Below are positions 1-9,190 of a DNA stretch of 64,000 nt, piece after piece. The stretch is taken from contig CAKVEW010000010.1 in the NCBI GenBank assembly GCA_934746015.1, positions 1 to 64,000 on the forward strand. Reading direction: 5' to 3'. How positions within the stretch are numbered: the stretch's first letter is position 1; each line of letters starts with the position of its first letter. Origin of the DNA: an uncultured Clostridium sp. (GTDB lineage: Bacteria > Bacillota > Clostridia > Clostridiales > Clostridiaceae). The notes under the pieces were generated by a model. It had not been told where the DNA came from. It made no database searches and saw only the letters and a program-made list of their open reading frames with translations. Position numbers and translations under genes: made by a program.

Positions 1-102
1 CAAACTTATATAATTTTCAAAGAACGAGAAATTCTATGATTCATTAAGCTATTTTTTCATAACAGCTTAACAGATTCTTAATAATATTATTTTTTAACTA
101 TA

Positions 103-360
103 TTATTCTATTTTTCTTAAACCTCTTCTTTTAGCCATAACTATTAAATAATCAAATCTTGTTCTAGCTACATCTTCTTCATGAATTGCTAATTCTATTA
201 ATTTATGATCACTTACTGAATTAAATAAAGCTCTAGCTACTTCCATTTCTTTTATTGATTCCTCAATATCCTTTAATATAGCTATGTCTTCATCAGTATA
301 TTTAATCTTCTTTTTCTCTTCACTTTTAAATAAAAATTCTAAAATTGCAACCTTATTCAT
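103..360 (-). CDS. DUF2508 (YaaL-like) small protein
   Basis: A short, charged, helical protein of about 85 residues of unknown biochemical role. Length, charge pattern and position downstream of dnaX-ybaB-recR match the DUF2508/YaaL family, which usually sits in this cluster in Firmicutes. The frame stays open further upstream, but I place the start at the ATG at 360: it has a GGGAGGAG ribosome binding site directly upstream, and the upstream ATG at 402 has none. The residues between are hydrophobic junk from the leader. The family call rests on context and general character; I see no catalytic motif. Confidence 0.7.
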   Translation of the reverse strand: MNKVAILEFLFKSEEKKKIKYTDEDIAILKDIEESIKEMEVARALFNSVSDHKLIELAIHEEDVARTRFDYLIVMAKRRGLRKIE

Positions 361-451
361 TTTAAACTCCTCCCAAATAATTACTATTAAAGTAATGTCC
401 ACACTCTTATAAAATTATTCAGATTGAGTATAAAATTAATATAATAAGTTA

Positions 452-1987
452 TTACATTAAAGGTGCAAATACTCTTAATATAGATGTTATAAATCTATTA
501 GCCCATTTTATCTTATGACAATCCTCTATTGAGATTCTTTGGCAAAGCTTTAAAGTTTCAATAAAGTCTTCTTTAATCTCCATTACTGATTTAGTTTTAT
601 ATAGAAGCACACCATTTTCAAAGTGTAAATAAAGACTTCTATAATCCATGTTTATTGTTCCAACAACACCTACCTTATCATCAGATACAAAGGTTTTTGA
701 ATGTATAAACCCTGGAGTATATTCATATATTTTTACACCAGCCTCTATTAATTGGAGGTAATATGCTCTAGTTACTAAATGTACATACCATTTATCTTCT
801 ATATGGGGAGTTACTATAATTACATCAACTCCACTTTTAGCAGCTAGTGTAAGAGCTGTAACTAACTCATTATCAACTATCAAATATGGAGTATTTATAT
901 AAATATAATCCTTTGCTCTATTTATAATGTTTAAGTAAACAAATTCTCCAACATTTTCATCATCTAATGGACTGTCCCCATAGGGTTGAACATATCCATC
1001 ACTTGCAAATTCTCCAATATAGTTAACAGCTGGTCTATATTTTTCATAATCATCTTTTTCACCGCATGTAAATTCCCATGCTTGAAGAAACATTATAGTT
1101 AAATTCCAAACTGCTTCGCCCTTTAAAACTATAGAAGCATCCTTCCAATGTCCAAATCTAACTATTTCATTAATATATTCATCTGCTAAGTTTATTCCTC
1201 CAGTAAAAGCTGTATGCCCATCTATAATAGTAATTTTTCTGTGATCTCTATTGTTCATAATTACAGATAAAAATGGTACAAAAGGATTAAAAACTAAGCA
1301 CTTTATTCCCTTTTCTCTAAGCTTTTCATAATATTTATATGGAAGAGTTTGAAGGCATCCCATATCATCATAAATTATTCTTACATCAACACCTTCTTTT
1401 ACTTTTTCTTCTAAGATTTCTAATATGCTATTCCACATAACTCCTTCTTGAATAATAAAGTATTCCATAAATATATACTTCTTTGCTTTTTTTAATTCTT
1501 CCTTTAGCTCCTCAAAAAATCTTTCTCCAGGTGACAAGTATTTTGTTATAGTATTTTTGTAAATAGGACTTCCTGCATAGTTATTTAAATATTTAACCTG
1601 ATTAGCAAAAGACTTATCATCATTCTTAATTTCTCTTATTATCTCTTCATCTTGAGGTAAAACCTTTGCTGTTTCCTTATAAATATTAATCATTCTTTCC
1701 CTAAACTTTTTAGTTGTCCTTCTTGATCCAAAAATCAAATAGAATAATCCTCCAAAAACAGGTACTAGAAGAACTGGTATTACCCAAGCTAATTTATAAG
1801 ATGGATTATCTTTTGTACTTAATATATAAATAACAGACAATATACTTATTGCAGTAAATAACACATATAAATACACAAAGGATTCTGATAACTTCCATAT
1901 AGTAAATATAAGTATTCCTAACTGTATAATAATAAGTAATCCTATAATAACCATTCTACTAAATAAAAACTTTAATAATTTAGTCAT
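452..1987 (-). CDS. cls: cardiolipin synthase (phospholipase D family)
   Basis: Makes cardiolipin from two phosphatidylglycerol molecules at the membrane. The 511-residue length is normal for bacterial Cls. Two N-terminal membrane segments (about residues 10-30 and 38-58) are followed by a short PLDc_N segment and two HKD catalytic motifs, HRKITIIDG near residue 250 and HSKTFVSDD near residue 430, each followed by the usual GGIN or GTINMDYRS. The AAGGGGA ribosome binding site supports the ATG. It lies 12 bases after recR and between recR and the DUF2508 gene, so it has been inserted into the conserved cluster and may be cotranscribed with it. Confidence 0.95.
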   Translation of the reverse strand: MTKLLKFLFSRMVIIGLLIIIQLGILIFTIWKLSESFVYLYVLFTAISILSVIYILSTKDNPSYKLAWVIPVLLVPVFGGLFYLIFGSRRTTKKFRERMINIYKETAKVLPQDEEIIREIKNDDKSFANQVKYLNNYAGSPIYKNTITKYLSPGERFFEELKEELKKAKKYIFMEYFIIQEGVMWNSILEILEEKVKEGVDVRIIYDDMGCLQTLPYKYYEKLREKGIKCLVFNPFVPFLSVIMNNRDHRKITIIDGHTAFTGGINLADEYINEIVRFGHWKDASIVLKGEAVWNLTIMFLQAWEFTCGEKDDYEKYRPAVNYIGEFASDGYVQPYGDSPLDDENVGEFVYLNIINRAKDYIYINTPYLIVDNELVTALTLAAKSGVDVIIVTPHIEDKWYVHLVTRAYYLQLIEAGVKIYEYTPGFIHSKTFVSDDKVGVVGTINMDYRSLYLHFENGVLLYKTKSVMEIKEDFIETLKLCQRISIEDCHKIKWANRFITSILRVFAPLM

Positions 1988-1999
1988 ATATTCCCCTTT

Positions 2000-2596
2000 T
2001 TAAATCTCTTTTCTTCCTTCTAGAGCCTTTGAAAGAGTTACCTCATCAGCATATTCTAAGTCTCCTCCAACTGGTATACCTGATGCTATTCTAGTTACTT
2101 TAATATTTAAAGGTTTTAAAATTCTTGAAATATACATAGCAGTTGCTTCACCTTCAATATTAGGATTCGTTGCAAGAATTACTTCTTTAACATCTGCACT
2201 CATTCTTGAAACTAACTCTCTTATTCTTATATCTTGAGGCCCTCTTCCTTGCATTGGTGAAAGATTCCCATGTAAAACATGATAACTTCCGTTATATTCC
2301 TTAACTTTTTCCATTGTCATTATATCTTTAGGTTGCTCAACTACACAAATTACATCCTTATCTCGACTAGGATTAGAACATATTGCACAAGGATCTGAAT
2401 CTGTAAAGTTTCCACATATTGAACAATACTTTATAGTTCCTCTTGCTTTAACTAAAGCATCTGCAAATTCTCTAACTTCATCTTCAGGAAGATTTAATAC
2501 ATGTAATGCTAATCTTTGAGCTGTTTTTTGCCCTATACTTGGTAGCTTGGCAAATTCTTCAATAAGCTTTTCTATAGCAACTGGATAAAAATCCAT
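2000..2596 (-). CDS. recR: recombination mediator RecR
   Basis: Recombinational repair protein that works with RecF and RecO to load RecA on gapped DNA. It has an N-terminal helix-hairpin-helix ([15 protein letters not shown]), a four-cysteine zinc finger (CSICGNF then CAIC, about residues 58-73) and a Toprim domain with the conserved VVEQPKD and [15 protein letters not shown] segments. The 198-residue length is exactly typical. An AAAGGATG ribosome binding site precedes the ATG. It follows ybaB downstream of dnaX, the standard Firmicutes order, although a 200-base spacer holding a repeat element separates it from ybaB. Confidence 0.97.
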   Translation of the reverse strand: MDFYPVAIEKLIEEFAKLPSIGQKTAQRLALHVLNLPEDEVREFADALVKARGTIKYCSICGNFTDSDPCAICSNPSRDKDVICVVEQPKDIMTMEKVKEYNGSYHVLHGNLSPMQGRGPQDIRIRELVSRMSADVKEVILATNPNIEGEATAMYISRILKPLNIKVTRIASGIPVGGDLEYADEVTLSKALEGRKEI

Positions 2597-2662
2597 AAAA
2601 TCATCCTTTCTGTAAAATCAATATATAAAATGTGCTGCCGCACAGTATAAAACTAATAATGT

Positions 2663-2758
2663 AAAATGTAGAATTAAAGAAGAAACTCCTTAAGGAGTTT
2701 CTAAAATAAGTGTATTTATTCTAATTTGTTTAAAATCACATAAATAATTCTACATTTT
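2663..2758. repeat. MITE-like palindromic repeat, complete copy
   Basis: A 96-base element in the ybaB-recR spacer. It is bounded by 14-base inverted repeats, AAAATGTAGAATTA at 2663-2676 and its exact complement at 2745-2758. Inside is a perfect 20-base palindrome centred on CTCCTTAAGGAG (2682-2701). The left 52 bases recur at 34164-34215 with about six differences, so this is a dispersed repeat and not a one-off hairpin. It carries no coding sequence. It could fold in the recR leader RNA or act as a terminator or processing site; that is inference. Confidence 0.75.
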
Positions 2759-2797
2759 AAATTTGTAACTATTGCGACAGCTCTTAATTTAAATTTC

Positions 2798-3142
2798 TTA
2801 GAATAATCCTGGCATATTCATTCCGCCAGTTAATTTTCCCATTTTGTTTGCACTTTCTTCTTCTGCTTTTCTTAATGCTTCATTTACAGCACTTAATACT
2901 AAGTCTTCTAACATTTCAACATCATCTGGATCTACTACTTCTGGTTTTATATTAATAGAAACAACTTCTTTTTTCCCATTTGCCTTTACAACTACAGCTC
3001 CACCACCTACAGAAACTTCAAACTCCTTAGTTTCTAGGTCCTTTTGCATTTGCTCCATTTCTTTTTGAAGTTTTTGAGCTTGCTTCATTAGGTTATTCAT
3101 ATTTCCTCCCCCAAATCCGCCTGGAAATCCTCCTCTTGCCAT
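2798..3142 (-). CDS. YbaB/EbfC nucleoid-associated protein
   Basis: Small DNA-binding nucleoid protein, a dimer of the YbaB/EbfC family, encoded between dnaX and recR in most bacteria. It starts with a glycine-rich segment ([14 protein letters not shown]), then a long helix ([17 protein letters not shown]), a beta core ([20 protein letters not shown]) and an acidic helical C-terminus ending in GGMNMPGLF. The 114-residue length is typical. The start has an AAGGAGGATG ribosome binding site. Conserved gene order makes the assignment secure; its role in DNA repair or chromosome organisation is family knowledge only. Confidence 0.95.
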   Translation of the reverse strand: MARGGFPGGFGGGNMNNLMKQAQKLQKEMEQMQKDLETKEFEVSVGGGAVVVKANGKKEVVSINIKPEVVDPDDVEMLEDLVLSAVNEALRKAEEESANKMGKLTGGMNMPGLF

Positions 3143-3268
3143 AAAAACATCCTCCTTATATAAAAAATATATTCTCTATTATATAGTATTTTTCTTTATT
3201 TTACTATATTTAGGTTATTAATAATTTTGATTTTATTATTCTTATTTATTATATTATTTATGTAGATA

Positions 3269-4891
3269 TTATTCATCTAATATATCTACCATATCAGCAC
3301 CTAGAGACTCTATTAACATATCCTCCATTGATTTCTCATTACTTGATGATTCTTCAACTTCAAATACTATCTTCATATCCTCTCTAAATATCTCTGCTAA
3401 TACTTCTTGAATAACTGCCTTATTTTCAGGCTTCTCTAATCTATCTTTATTGAACTTATATTGATCTTCATATTCAATTGTTAATATACCATTTCTACAT
3501 TCTATAGGTTTCCCTGTAACCATAGAAGCATATACTATCATTTTTCTTCTTGCCTTAATTCTTTCTAATATATCTTTCCAAGCTCTTTGTATATCATTTA
3601 AGGTAACCTTAGAATCCTCATTTCCAGCTATATTATGATTAATAGTTTTCTTTATATCCTGCTTAATATTCTTTGTAGCTGTTTCCTTTTTTGAATTTAT
3701 ATTAGCTTCAGTAGAAGTTGCACTTACTACCTTTAAGCTACCATTTTTAAGTCCTTCTTCAAGTTTATTAAGCCTACTTAATATAACTTCATTGGAAGTA
3801 TCATATTCTACTTTACACATTTTTATTATTGCTAATTCTAAATATAATCTAGCTTGCTTACTAAGCTTAGCATTTGATTCTGCTTCTTGAAGTATTCTAA
3901 TATATCTCATAATTTCTTCTGCTCTAACTTTTGCAGCTTGCTCCTTAATTAGCGCTATATTTTCTTCTGACATATCAAGTACTTCTTCTGGATTATTAGT
4001 GACCTTAGCCATAAGAATATTTCTATAATGACTAATCAAGTCCTTTATAAATAGATAAATATCTTTTCCTGCATAAACTACTTCATCTATTATACTTATA
4101 GACTTTTCAACATTTCTTTGAATAACTGAATTAGTTAAACTAAATAAATGATCATTAGTAACAAGTCCAAGCATACTTACAAGAACATCATATTCTACTG
4201 CACCATTTCCCATAGAAATTGCTTGATCTAATATACTTAATGCATCTCTCATAGCACCATCAGACACTCTTGCAATTAGGCTTAAGCTTTTATCATCTGC
4301 TAAGGCATTTTGATCATCAACAATTTTTCTAAGCCTACCTATAATTTCATTGTTATTAATTCTTTTAAAATCAAACCATTGAAATCTTGAAAGAATAGTA
4401 ATAGTTATCTTTTGTGGATATGTTGTTGCTAGAATAAATATTACATTCTTTGGTGGCTCCTCTAAAGTCTTTAAGAATGCATTAACAGCACCAGTAGATA
4501 ACATATGAACTTCGTCCATAATATAAACTTTATATCTACCTTCTTGAGGTGGATATTTAACATCATCTATAATATCTCTAATCTTATCAACACCATTATT
4601 AGAAGCTGCATCTAATTCTGTAACATCTATTGCTAATCCTTCATTTATCTTTTGGCACATTTCACATTTATTACATGGTTCACCATCATGTAAATCAAGG
4701 CAGTTTAGGGCTTTAGCAAAAACCTTAGCTGTAGTAGTCTTACCTGTTCCTCTTGTACCACAGAAAAGATATGCATGAGCTATTCTATCATTTAATATTT
4801 GATTTTTAACTGTAGTTGTTATATGTTCTTGACCAACAATATCATAAAAGTTTTGTGGTCTCCATTCTCTATATAAAGCTGTATATCCCAT
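3269..4891 (-). CDS. dnaX: DNA polymerase III subunit gamma/tau
   Basis: Clamp-loader ATPase of the replisome. It has a Walker A motif (GTRGTGKTT, residues 45-53), four zinc-binding cysteines (about C64, C73, C76, C79), a Walker B motif (YIMDEVHML), a sensor 1 region (FILATTYPQKI) and domain III. A lysine-rich linker from about residue 395 leads to the tau C-terminal region. The 540 residues suit a Firmicutes tau protein. At codons 401-402, in that linker, the message reads A AAA AAG, the classic -1 slippery heptamer; slippage would end after seven more codons and give a gamma-like product of about 409 residues. The ribosome binding site is AAGGAATG. Confidence 0.97.
   Translation of the reverse strand: MGYTALYREWRPQNFYDIVGQEHITTTVKNQILNDRIAHAYLFCGTRGTGKTTTAKVFAKALNCLDLHDGEPCNKCEMCQKINEGLAIDVTELDAASNNGVDKIRDIIDDVKYPPQEGRYKVYIMDEVHMLSTGAVNAFLKTLEEPPKNVIFILATTYPQKITITILSRFQWFDFKRINNNEIIGRLRKIVDDQNALADDKSLSLIARVSDGAMRDALSILDQAISMGNGAVEYDVLVSMLGLVTNDHLFSLTNSVIQRNVEKSISIIDEVVYAGKDIYLFIKDLISHYRNILMAKVTNNPEEVLDMSEENIALIKEQAAKVRAEEIMRYIRILQEAESNAKLSKQARLYLELAIIKMCKVEYDTSNEVILSRLNKLEEGLKNGSLKVVSATSTEANINSKKETATKNIKQDIKKTINHNIAGNEDSKVTLNDIQRAWKDILERIKARRKMIVYASMVTGKPIECRNGILTIEYEDQYKFNKDRLEKPENKAVIQEVLAEIFREDMKIVFEVEESSSNEKSMEDMLIESLGADMVDILDE
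3686..3692 (-). other. candidate -1 frameshift heptamer in dnaX
   Basis: On the coding strand the heptamer A AAA AAG lies in frame at codons 401-402. A shift to the -1 frame would read GGA AAC AGC TAC AAA GAA TAT TAA and stop. The site falls at the domain III/linker boundary, as in E. coli dnaX. I see no Shine-Dalgarno-like stimulator upstream and only a weak possible stem (CAGCTA with TAGCTG, long loop) downstream. A-runs are common in AT-rich genomes, so this is a candidate only. Confidence 0.4.
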
Positions 4892-5351
4892 AAAATCATT
4901 CCTTATATTTATCTTTTATTTATATTATAGACTAAAGAATAAAATTAATGAAGAATTAAAACTATAACTTTACATATTTAATAACTTGAAAGTTTTAAAT
5001 TCCAATCTTTCATTTTATTTTTTTCACCATGCAAGTTCCACCCTGGAAACTTGCAAGTAATTTTCAGTAATTATATACAAACACCTATTTTCATAATTCT
5101 TTCCAATTAATTTCGTTAAATTTTAAACATACTGTTTTTTATCTAATATATCATTACAGAAAAGGTATAAATTATAATATTTTATCCATATCTATCTCTC
5201 ATAACCTACTAGTTAAAAGTCATGCAAATAGTTCATATTCCGAATTAATATGCATGTTAAAAGGATATTTTTTATATACAAATCATCTTTTACACTCTTT
5301 AAATAGATTAATTAAAATATTATCGCTTACGACCTCAAGCAAGCATCAAAT
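4892..5351. other. intergenic region, no gene; one strong hairpin
   Basis: About 460 bases between the dnaX start and the end of the RpiR gene. I find no convincing reading frame. There is an almost perfect inverted repeat at 5031-5054 (GCAAGTTCCA, loop CCC, TGGAAACTTGC). Neither strand has a U-run directly after it, so it is not a standard terminator, although the minus-strand copy lies where the RpiR transcript should end. A TATAAT-like box at about 4922-4927 on the minus strand could be the -10 of dnaX, but its -35 is poor. Confidence 0.5.
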
Positions 5352-6185
5352 CTATTCACTTTCTGATTCAAGCTCAAATTCAATATTTGATAATGTATCA
5401 TTAAGTACAGAGGTCTTTTCATTATAATTGATGTTTAAGAAATGTGAATACAATATATCTACTACTACCAGTATTGGAAACTGAGGAGATATTACATTTC
5501 CAATAGCTAAATTTTTTGTTACAGCAATTAAAATAATTTCATCACAAAAATCATTAAGTCTAAAATCATTATTGGAAGTTACAATTATAGTTTTTGCTTT
5601 CCTTTTTTTAGCTGCCTTTAACGAATCTATTACTATTTTTGTTTTACCACTTACTGTAAAACCAATAACTAAAGTATCCTCATCTACAAGAACAGAATTC
5701 ATTTGCATTATATGTGCATCTACTACAGATTCTACATTTAGTCCTAAGCGCATAAATCTTATTTTAAATTCCATTGCTACTATTCCTGAACTTCCAATTC
5801 CATATACATATACCTTTTTATACTTTACAAGCATTTCAGAAACTCTTTTAAGTTGAGCCTCATCTGTTAGTGTATAGCTTTTATCAAGCAGCTTTTGATA
5901 AGTATTTAAAACCTTCTTTTTTAATTTTCCAACATTCTGAAGTTCTTCATTAAATGTTTGTTCATATCTATAAATAAATTCTCTATAACCTTTAAATCCA
6001 CATTTCTTTGCAAACCTTGATAGTGACGCATTAGATACAAATAATTTACTAGAAATACTTTCTGCAGAAAAATCTTGTTTCATATTATTATTTATAAAAA
6101 AATCTGCAACTACTCTTTCAGTATTAGTGAAGTTACTATATAGTGTCTCCATTAATGGTATTATACTATTATCATGATTTGACAT
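5352..6185 (-). CDS. RpiR/MurR-family transcriptional regulator
   Basis: Sugar-phosphate-responsive regulator of 277 residues. The N-terminal RpiR helix-turn-helix (about 1-77) contains the typical LFVSNASLSRFAKKCGFKGY recognition segment. The C-terminal SIS domain (about 105-250) has the VYVYGIGSSGIVAMEFKIR and DTLVIGFTVSGKT signatures that bind phosphosugars. It lies directly downstream of the nanE-PTS-DUF4127 operon on the same strand, separated by a terminator, so it most likely regulates that operon. Candidate operators are the repeated TGAAAATAAAT boxes near the nanE promoter. The likely ligand is the phosphorylated amino sugar made by the PTS; that is inference. Confidence 0.88.
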   Translation of the reverse strand: MSNHDNSIIPLMETLYSNFTNTERVVADFFINNNMKQDFSAESISSKLFVSNASLSRFAKKCGFKGYREFIYRYEQTFNEELQNVGKLKKKVLNTYQKLLDKSYTLTDEAQLKRVSEMLVKYKKVYVYGIGSSGIVAMEFKIRFMRLGLNVESVVDAHIMQMNSVLVDEDTLVIGFTVSGKTKIVIDSLKAAKKRKAKTIIVTSNNDFRLNDFCDEIILIAVTKNLAIGNVISPQFPILVVVDILYSHFLNINYNEKTSVLNDTLSNIEFELESESE

Positions 6186-6226
6186 TTTTATTTTAATCCC
6201 CCTTCTTCAAAAATTTTCTAAATAAA

Positions 6227-6270
6227 AAATCTATTTGGAATTACTTAAAATAATAATACCAAATAGATTT
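6227..6270 (-). terminator. terminator after the DUF4127 gene
   Basis: A perfect 12-base stem (AAATCTATTTGG at 6227-6238 with CCAAATAGATTT at 6259-6270) and a 20-base loop, followed on the minus strand by a T-run. It separates the sugar operon from the downstream RpiR gene. Confidence 0.8.
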
Positions 6271-6303
6271 GTTTAATTAAAATGCTATTTCAAAAAATCA
6301 CTT

Positions 6304-7830
6304 TTATAAATCCTTATTAGAAATAGTAATATCCATTTCCATATCTATTTCAAACATTCTATTCCATGGTGTTGTAACACTATCAATATTAACACTAAAG
6401 ACCTTTGATAAATTAAGCTTGTTATATTCCTCTAAAAGCAATTCCTTAATAGCATTTTCTACATCTTCTTGCTTATTTTTAAAATCATAGTAGCTCAATC
6501 CATTAGCAGGAAGAAAATCTTTTATCACTTTCATTCTTACCTTAGACTGATAAAATGTATCTTCAATTAGACGATATATAAGATGTTTTATCTGATTTTT
6601 ATTATCAGAATTTAAACTATATACTCCTGAAGATATTACAGTTCCAAGAGTATTGCAATTTGTATTCCAACCTGCATAAGCCGTTAATTTTTCAAAAATA
6701 TCAATCCTATCTAAATAATCTATTAGAGTTAAATCTCCTCCATTAGCAAAAGCTGAATCACTAAGTATAACCTTTCTACCTTTACTTATATGTTTTTCTA
6801 TTTTGTAAACAAAATCTAATAGATTTCTATGAGAAGTATAAGTAAGATCAATACTTAGTGGCTGTTCTGAAGCTTCTTGCATAGTCTTACCAGGAGAGTT
6901 TATTGCAAGAATCAAATCAGCATCTTCAGGATTATCAACCAATTCTCCACCGCATACTCTTACGTGATACTTAAGACTTTCGTTCATAGGCCTATCTTCG
7001 TATAAAGGAATTATACTAGGCCCCAATGTAGATGAATAAAATGCATATATTTTTACAACTCTATTCAAATAATTATTTAAGCACCTTGCTAATAATGAAT
7101 TTCCCACCTCATCTGCCCCAGGATATACAGAAGATTTAAATTCAAGTTTTTTCTCTTTTATAAAATTCAAAACTTTTTTTTGAGAAATAGCTGTGTATCC
7201 ATATTCTGATGAATCATCCTGTGGGATAACTAAAAAGTCCAAAATTTCATCTTTAAGAAGTTTTGCTACTTCAATATTTACATATTCATTAAACTTTCTT
7301 CTACTCTCATAATCTAGTAATATATCTTTAGGAATTTTTATTGAATCTAATTCCTCTTCTTCTTCTTTAGTTATTCCAACCCTTAAGTTTTTATCTATAA
7401 GATACTTACTTCTAAAAAGATTGTATCCATACTTATCATAATAATCTGGTTCTTCTTCAGAAGAATTGTACTGAGGAGCTCTCATTATACAGTTAAAAGC
7501 ATATATCTTTATATCAGGATTAATTTCCTTTATCCTTTTTAAGTTTGCAATATTCTCTTTAACATCATTCTTTGTCAAATGATGTAATCTTGAAGGAATA
7601 AGTCCTCCATAAAAAAGCATATCAATTGAAAGTACAGCATAACTACACCTTTTTGCATTTTCAAATATAAAATCCCAAAGTTTCGATACTTGTCCTGAAA
7701 CTTTCTTATCTCCTAATAAATGCTTTTCTGGAGATATAATTTTAACATCATTCTGAGATGCTATGATAAGTTCAGGAAATTTTCTATTACATGGCCTCTC
7801 ATCTAATGGAATAAATAATATATTCATCAT
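6304..7830 (-). CDS. DUF4127 family protein in a PTS operon
   Basis: A 508-residue protein of the DUF4127 family, recognised by its opening FIPLDERPCNRKFP motif, the MLFYGGLIPSRLHH segment and the later DDSSEYGYTA and SDSAFANGGD motifs. Biochemical function is not established as far as I know. No signal peptide or membrane segment is visible, so it should be cytoplasmic. It overlaps the end of the EIIB gene by an ATGA junction and is the last gene of an operon with nanE, PTS subunits and a HAD phosphatase. That predicts action on the sugar phosphate delivered by this PTS, perhaps as a hydrolase or lyase; this is inference from context. Confidence 0.88.
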   Translation of the reverse strand: MMNILFIPLDERPCNRKFPELIIASQNDVKIISPEKHLLGDKKVSGQVSKLWDFIFENAKRCSYAVLSIDMLFYGGLIPSRLHHLTKNDVKENIANLKRIKEINPDIKIYAFNCIMRAPQYNSSEEEPDYYDKYGYNLFRSKYLIDKNLRVGITKEEEEELDSIKIPKDILLDYESRRKFNEYVNIEVAKLLKDEILDFLVIPQDDSSEYGYTAISQKKVLNFIKEKKLEFKSSVYPGADEVGNSLLARCLNNYLNRVVKIYAFYSSTLGPSIIPLYEDRPMNESLKYHVRVCGGELVDNPEDADLILAINSPGKTMQEASEQPLSIDLTYTSHRNLLDFVYKIEKHISKGRKVILSDSAFANGGDLTLIDYLDRIDIFEKLTAYAGWNTNCNTLGTVISSGVYSLNSDNKNQIKHLIYRLIEDTFYQSKVRMKVIKDFLPANGLSYYDFKNKQEDVENAIKELLLEEYNKLNLSKVFSVNIDSVTTPWNRMFEIDMEMDITISNKDL

Positions 7831-8126
7831 TTTATTAAACTAAAAGCCTGATCTAAGGCTCTTGCTCCATCTATTGTTCCATATACCCTCATATCAATTA
7901 CTCCTAGAGGCTTATCCTGAAAACTATTTTGTATATCTTTTACTGCAAACTTTAATTGTGGTGCTATGAGTACTACATCAACATCTTCATTAGTATTCTT
8001 TGCCTCTGTACTAGATAATGCCCATATTTTTACTTCCATTTCCTTTTCTATAGCAACCTTTTTCATCTTTTCTACAAGAATTGATGTAGACATTCCTGCA
8101 TTACAAACTAATAATATATTTATCAT
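7827..8126 (-). CDS. PTS EIIB, lactose/cellobiose type
   Basis: Cytoplasmic phosphocarrier subunit that passes phosphate from EIIA to the incoming sugar. The 99 residues open with NILLVCNAGMSTS, where Cys8 is the phosphorylation site of cellobiose-type EIIB. The start is preceded by AAGGAGG lying inside the end of the EIIA gene, one base away. It overlaps the DUF4127 start, so the genes are translationally coupled. Partners are the EIIA at 8128-8436 and the EIIC at 9183-10466. Confidence 0.93.
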   Translation of the reverse strand: MINILLVCNAGMSTSILVEKMKKVAIEKEMEVKIWALSSTEAKNTNEDVDVVLIAPQLKFAVKDIQNSFQDKPLGVIDMRVYGTIDGARALDQAFSLIK

Positions 8127-8127
8127 A

Positions 8128-8436
8128 TTATAAGACCTCCTTATATAAGTGCATAAACTTCTGTGCTAATATTTTAATTAATTCTGCATTCATAAGCTGA
8201 TCTTCTGCATGTATAAGTAATAGAGACATATCAACTTTATCTCCTGAAGCTTCTCTATGTACAAGTTCCATATGTGTCTTATGACCAGCTATTAAATAAT
8301 TGTCTGCTTCTTCAAACATTTCATCCAAATAATCAAAATCTTTATTTTCACATTTTTCTATTATCTCCATATATTTTGATTTTGCTGCTCCTACATTAGA
8401 TATTATTTCAAATGAAATCAACTCATTATTTTCCAT
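8128..8436 (-). CDS. PTS EIIA, lactose/cellobiose type
   Basis: Phosphocarrier of 102 residues with the all-helical lactose/cellobiose EIIA fold. The phosphorylated histidine is His76 in the conserved SLLLIHAEDQLMNAE segment. It starts 11 bases inside the HAD phosphatase gene and ends just before the EIIB start, so the three are coupled. It receives phosphate from HPr and gives it to Cys8 of the neighbouring EIIB. Confidence 0.93.
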   Translation of the reverse strand: MENNELISFEIISNVGAAKSKYMEIIEKCENKDFDYLDEMFEEADNYLIAGHKTHMELVHREASGDKVDMSLLLIHAEDQLMNAELIKILAQKFMHLYKEVL

Positions 8437-9190
8437 AATTATTTTCCTCCACTATACTTTTTAAAGCTTCTCTTATAGAAGGCAGATAAAAATCTGCCTC
8501 TCCAAAGCTATGCTTCCCTACAAAATATGAGGTTTTTGAATATGGAAACATAGAAAAATCATTTTCAGAATCTCCTATAGATATTATTTCTGCATTAGGA
8601 TATATTTCTTTAAGAGTTTTGCCTTTAGATACCCCCTTAGGAATTACTTCTAATGTCTTATCTGAGGTTTTAATTGCATCAACATCGTCAAAATTCTCCT
8701 CAATATACTTCCTAACATTATTTATTTCATCCTTATCTCCAATTAAAAGAAATAGTACTATAGGTTGATAGTAAATAGCCTCTGTAAAATCCTCTAATAT
8801 ATTTGAAGAATCATAGAATTCCCTTGGAAAATCTTCACCTCTATCACTATGCCAATATCTATTACTTATAGTATTCATCTCAACTCTAAGATCCCTTTTA
8901 TTAATATATTCATATATATTAATAGCTGTTTCCTTACTTAACATGCGTCCTTTAATGCTGTAATTATCCTGTACTACAGCACCGTTTTGAGAAATTCTAT
9001 ACTTTATATTTAAATCATACTTTTGAGCTATATAAATTATGTCATGATCTAATCTTCCTGTTACTATTACTACTTCATACCCATTTTCCTGTAGGCCTTT
9101 AAGTAGACTAAGAGTTTCATTACCTCCTATTATCTCATTCTTTTCATTAATTAACGTACCATCCAAATCTAGTGCTAAAACCTTAGTCAT
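8426..9190 (-). CDS. HAD-superfamily (Cof-type) sugar phosphatase
   Basis: A 254-residue Cof/YidA-like HAD hydrolase. Motif I is LALDLDGTLIN at the N-terminus, motif II is VIVTGR, and motifs III and IV are the SKGKTLKEI lysine and the ISIGDSENDFSMF acidic pair. Such enzymes dephosphorylate sugar phosphates. It overlaps the EIIC end by eight bases and the EIIA start by eleven, in the middle of a PTS operon, so its substrate is probably a phosphosugar from this pathway, either for overflow control or as a pathway step. The substrate cannot be read from the sequence. Confidence 0.9.
   Translation of the reverse strand: MTKVLALDLDGTLINEKNEIIGGNETLSLLKGLQENGYEVVIVTGRLDHDIIYIAQKYDLNIKYRISQNGAVVQDNYSIKGRMLSKETAINIYEYINKRDLRVEMNTISNRYWHSDRGEDFPREFYDSSNILEDFTEAIYYQPIVLFLLIGDKDEINNVRKYIEENFDDVDAIKTSDKTLEVIPKGVSKGKTLKEIYPNAEIISIGDSENDFSMFPYSKTSYFVGKHSFGEADFYLPSIREALKSIVEENNYGK

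Noticed and set aside
2844..3068. Plus-strand open frame of 74 codons
   Set aside because: It is antisense to ybaB, rich in Ser/Thr/Phe as expected for a mirror of a lysine/glutamate-rich gene, and has no ribosome binding site.
5031..5054. Hairpin as terminator of the RpiR gene
   Set aside because: The stem is good but no T-run follows on either strand, so I left it as a hairpin of unknown role.
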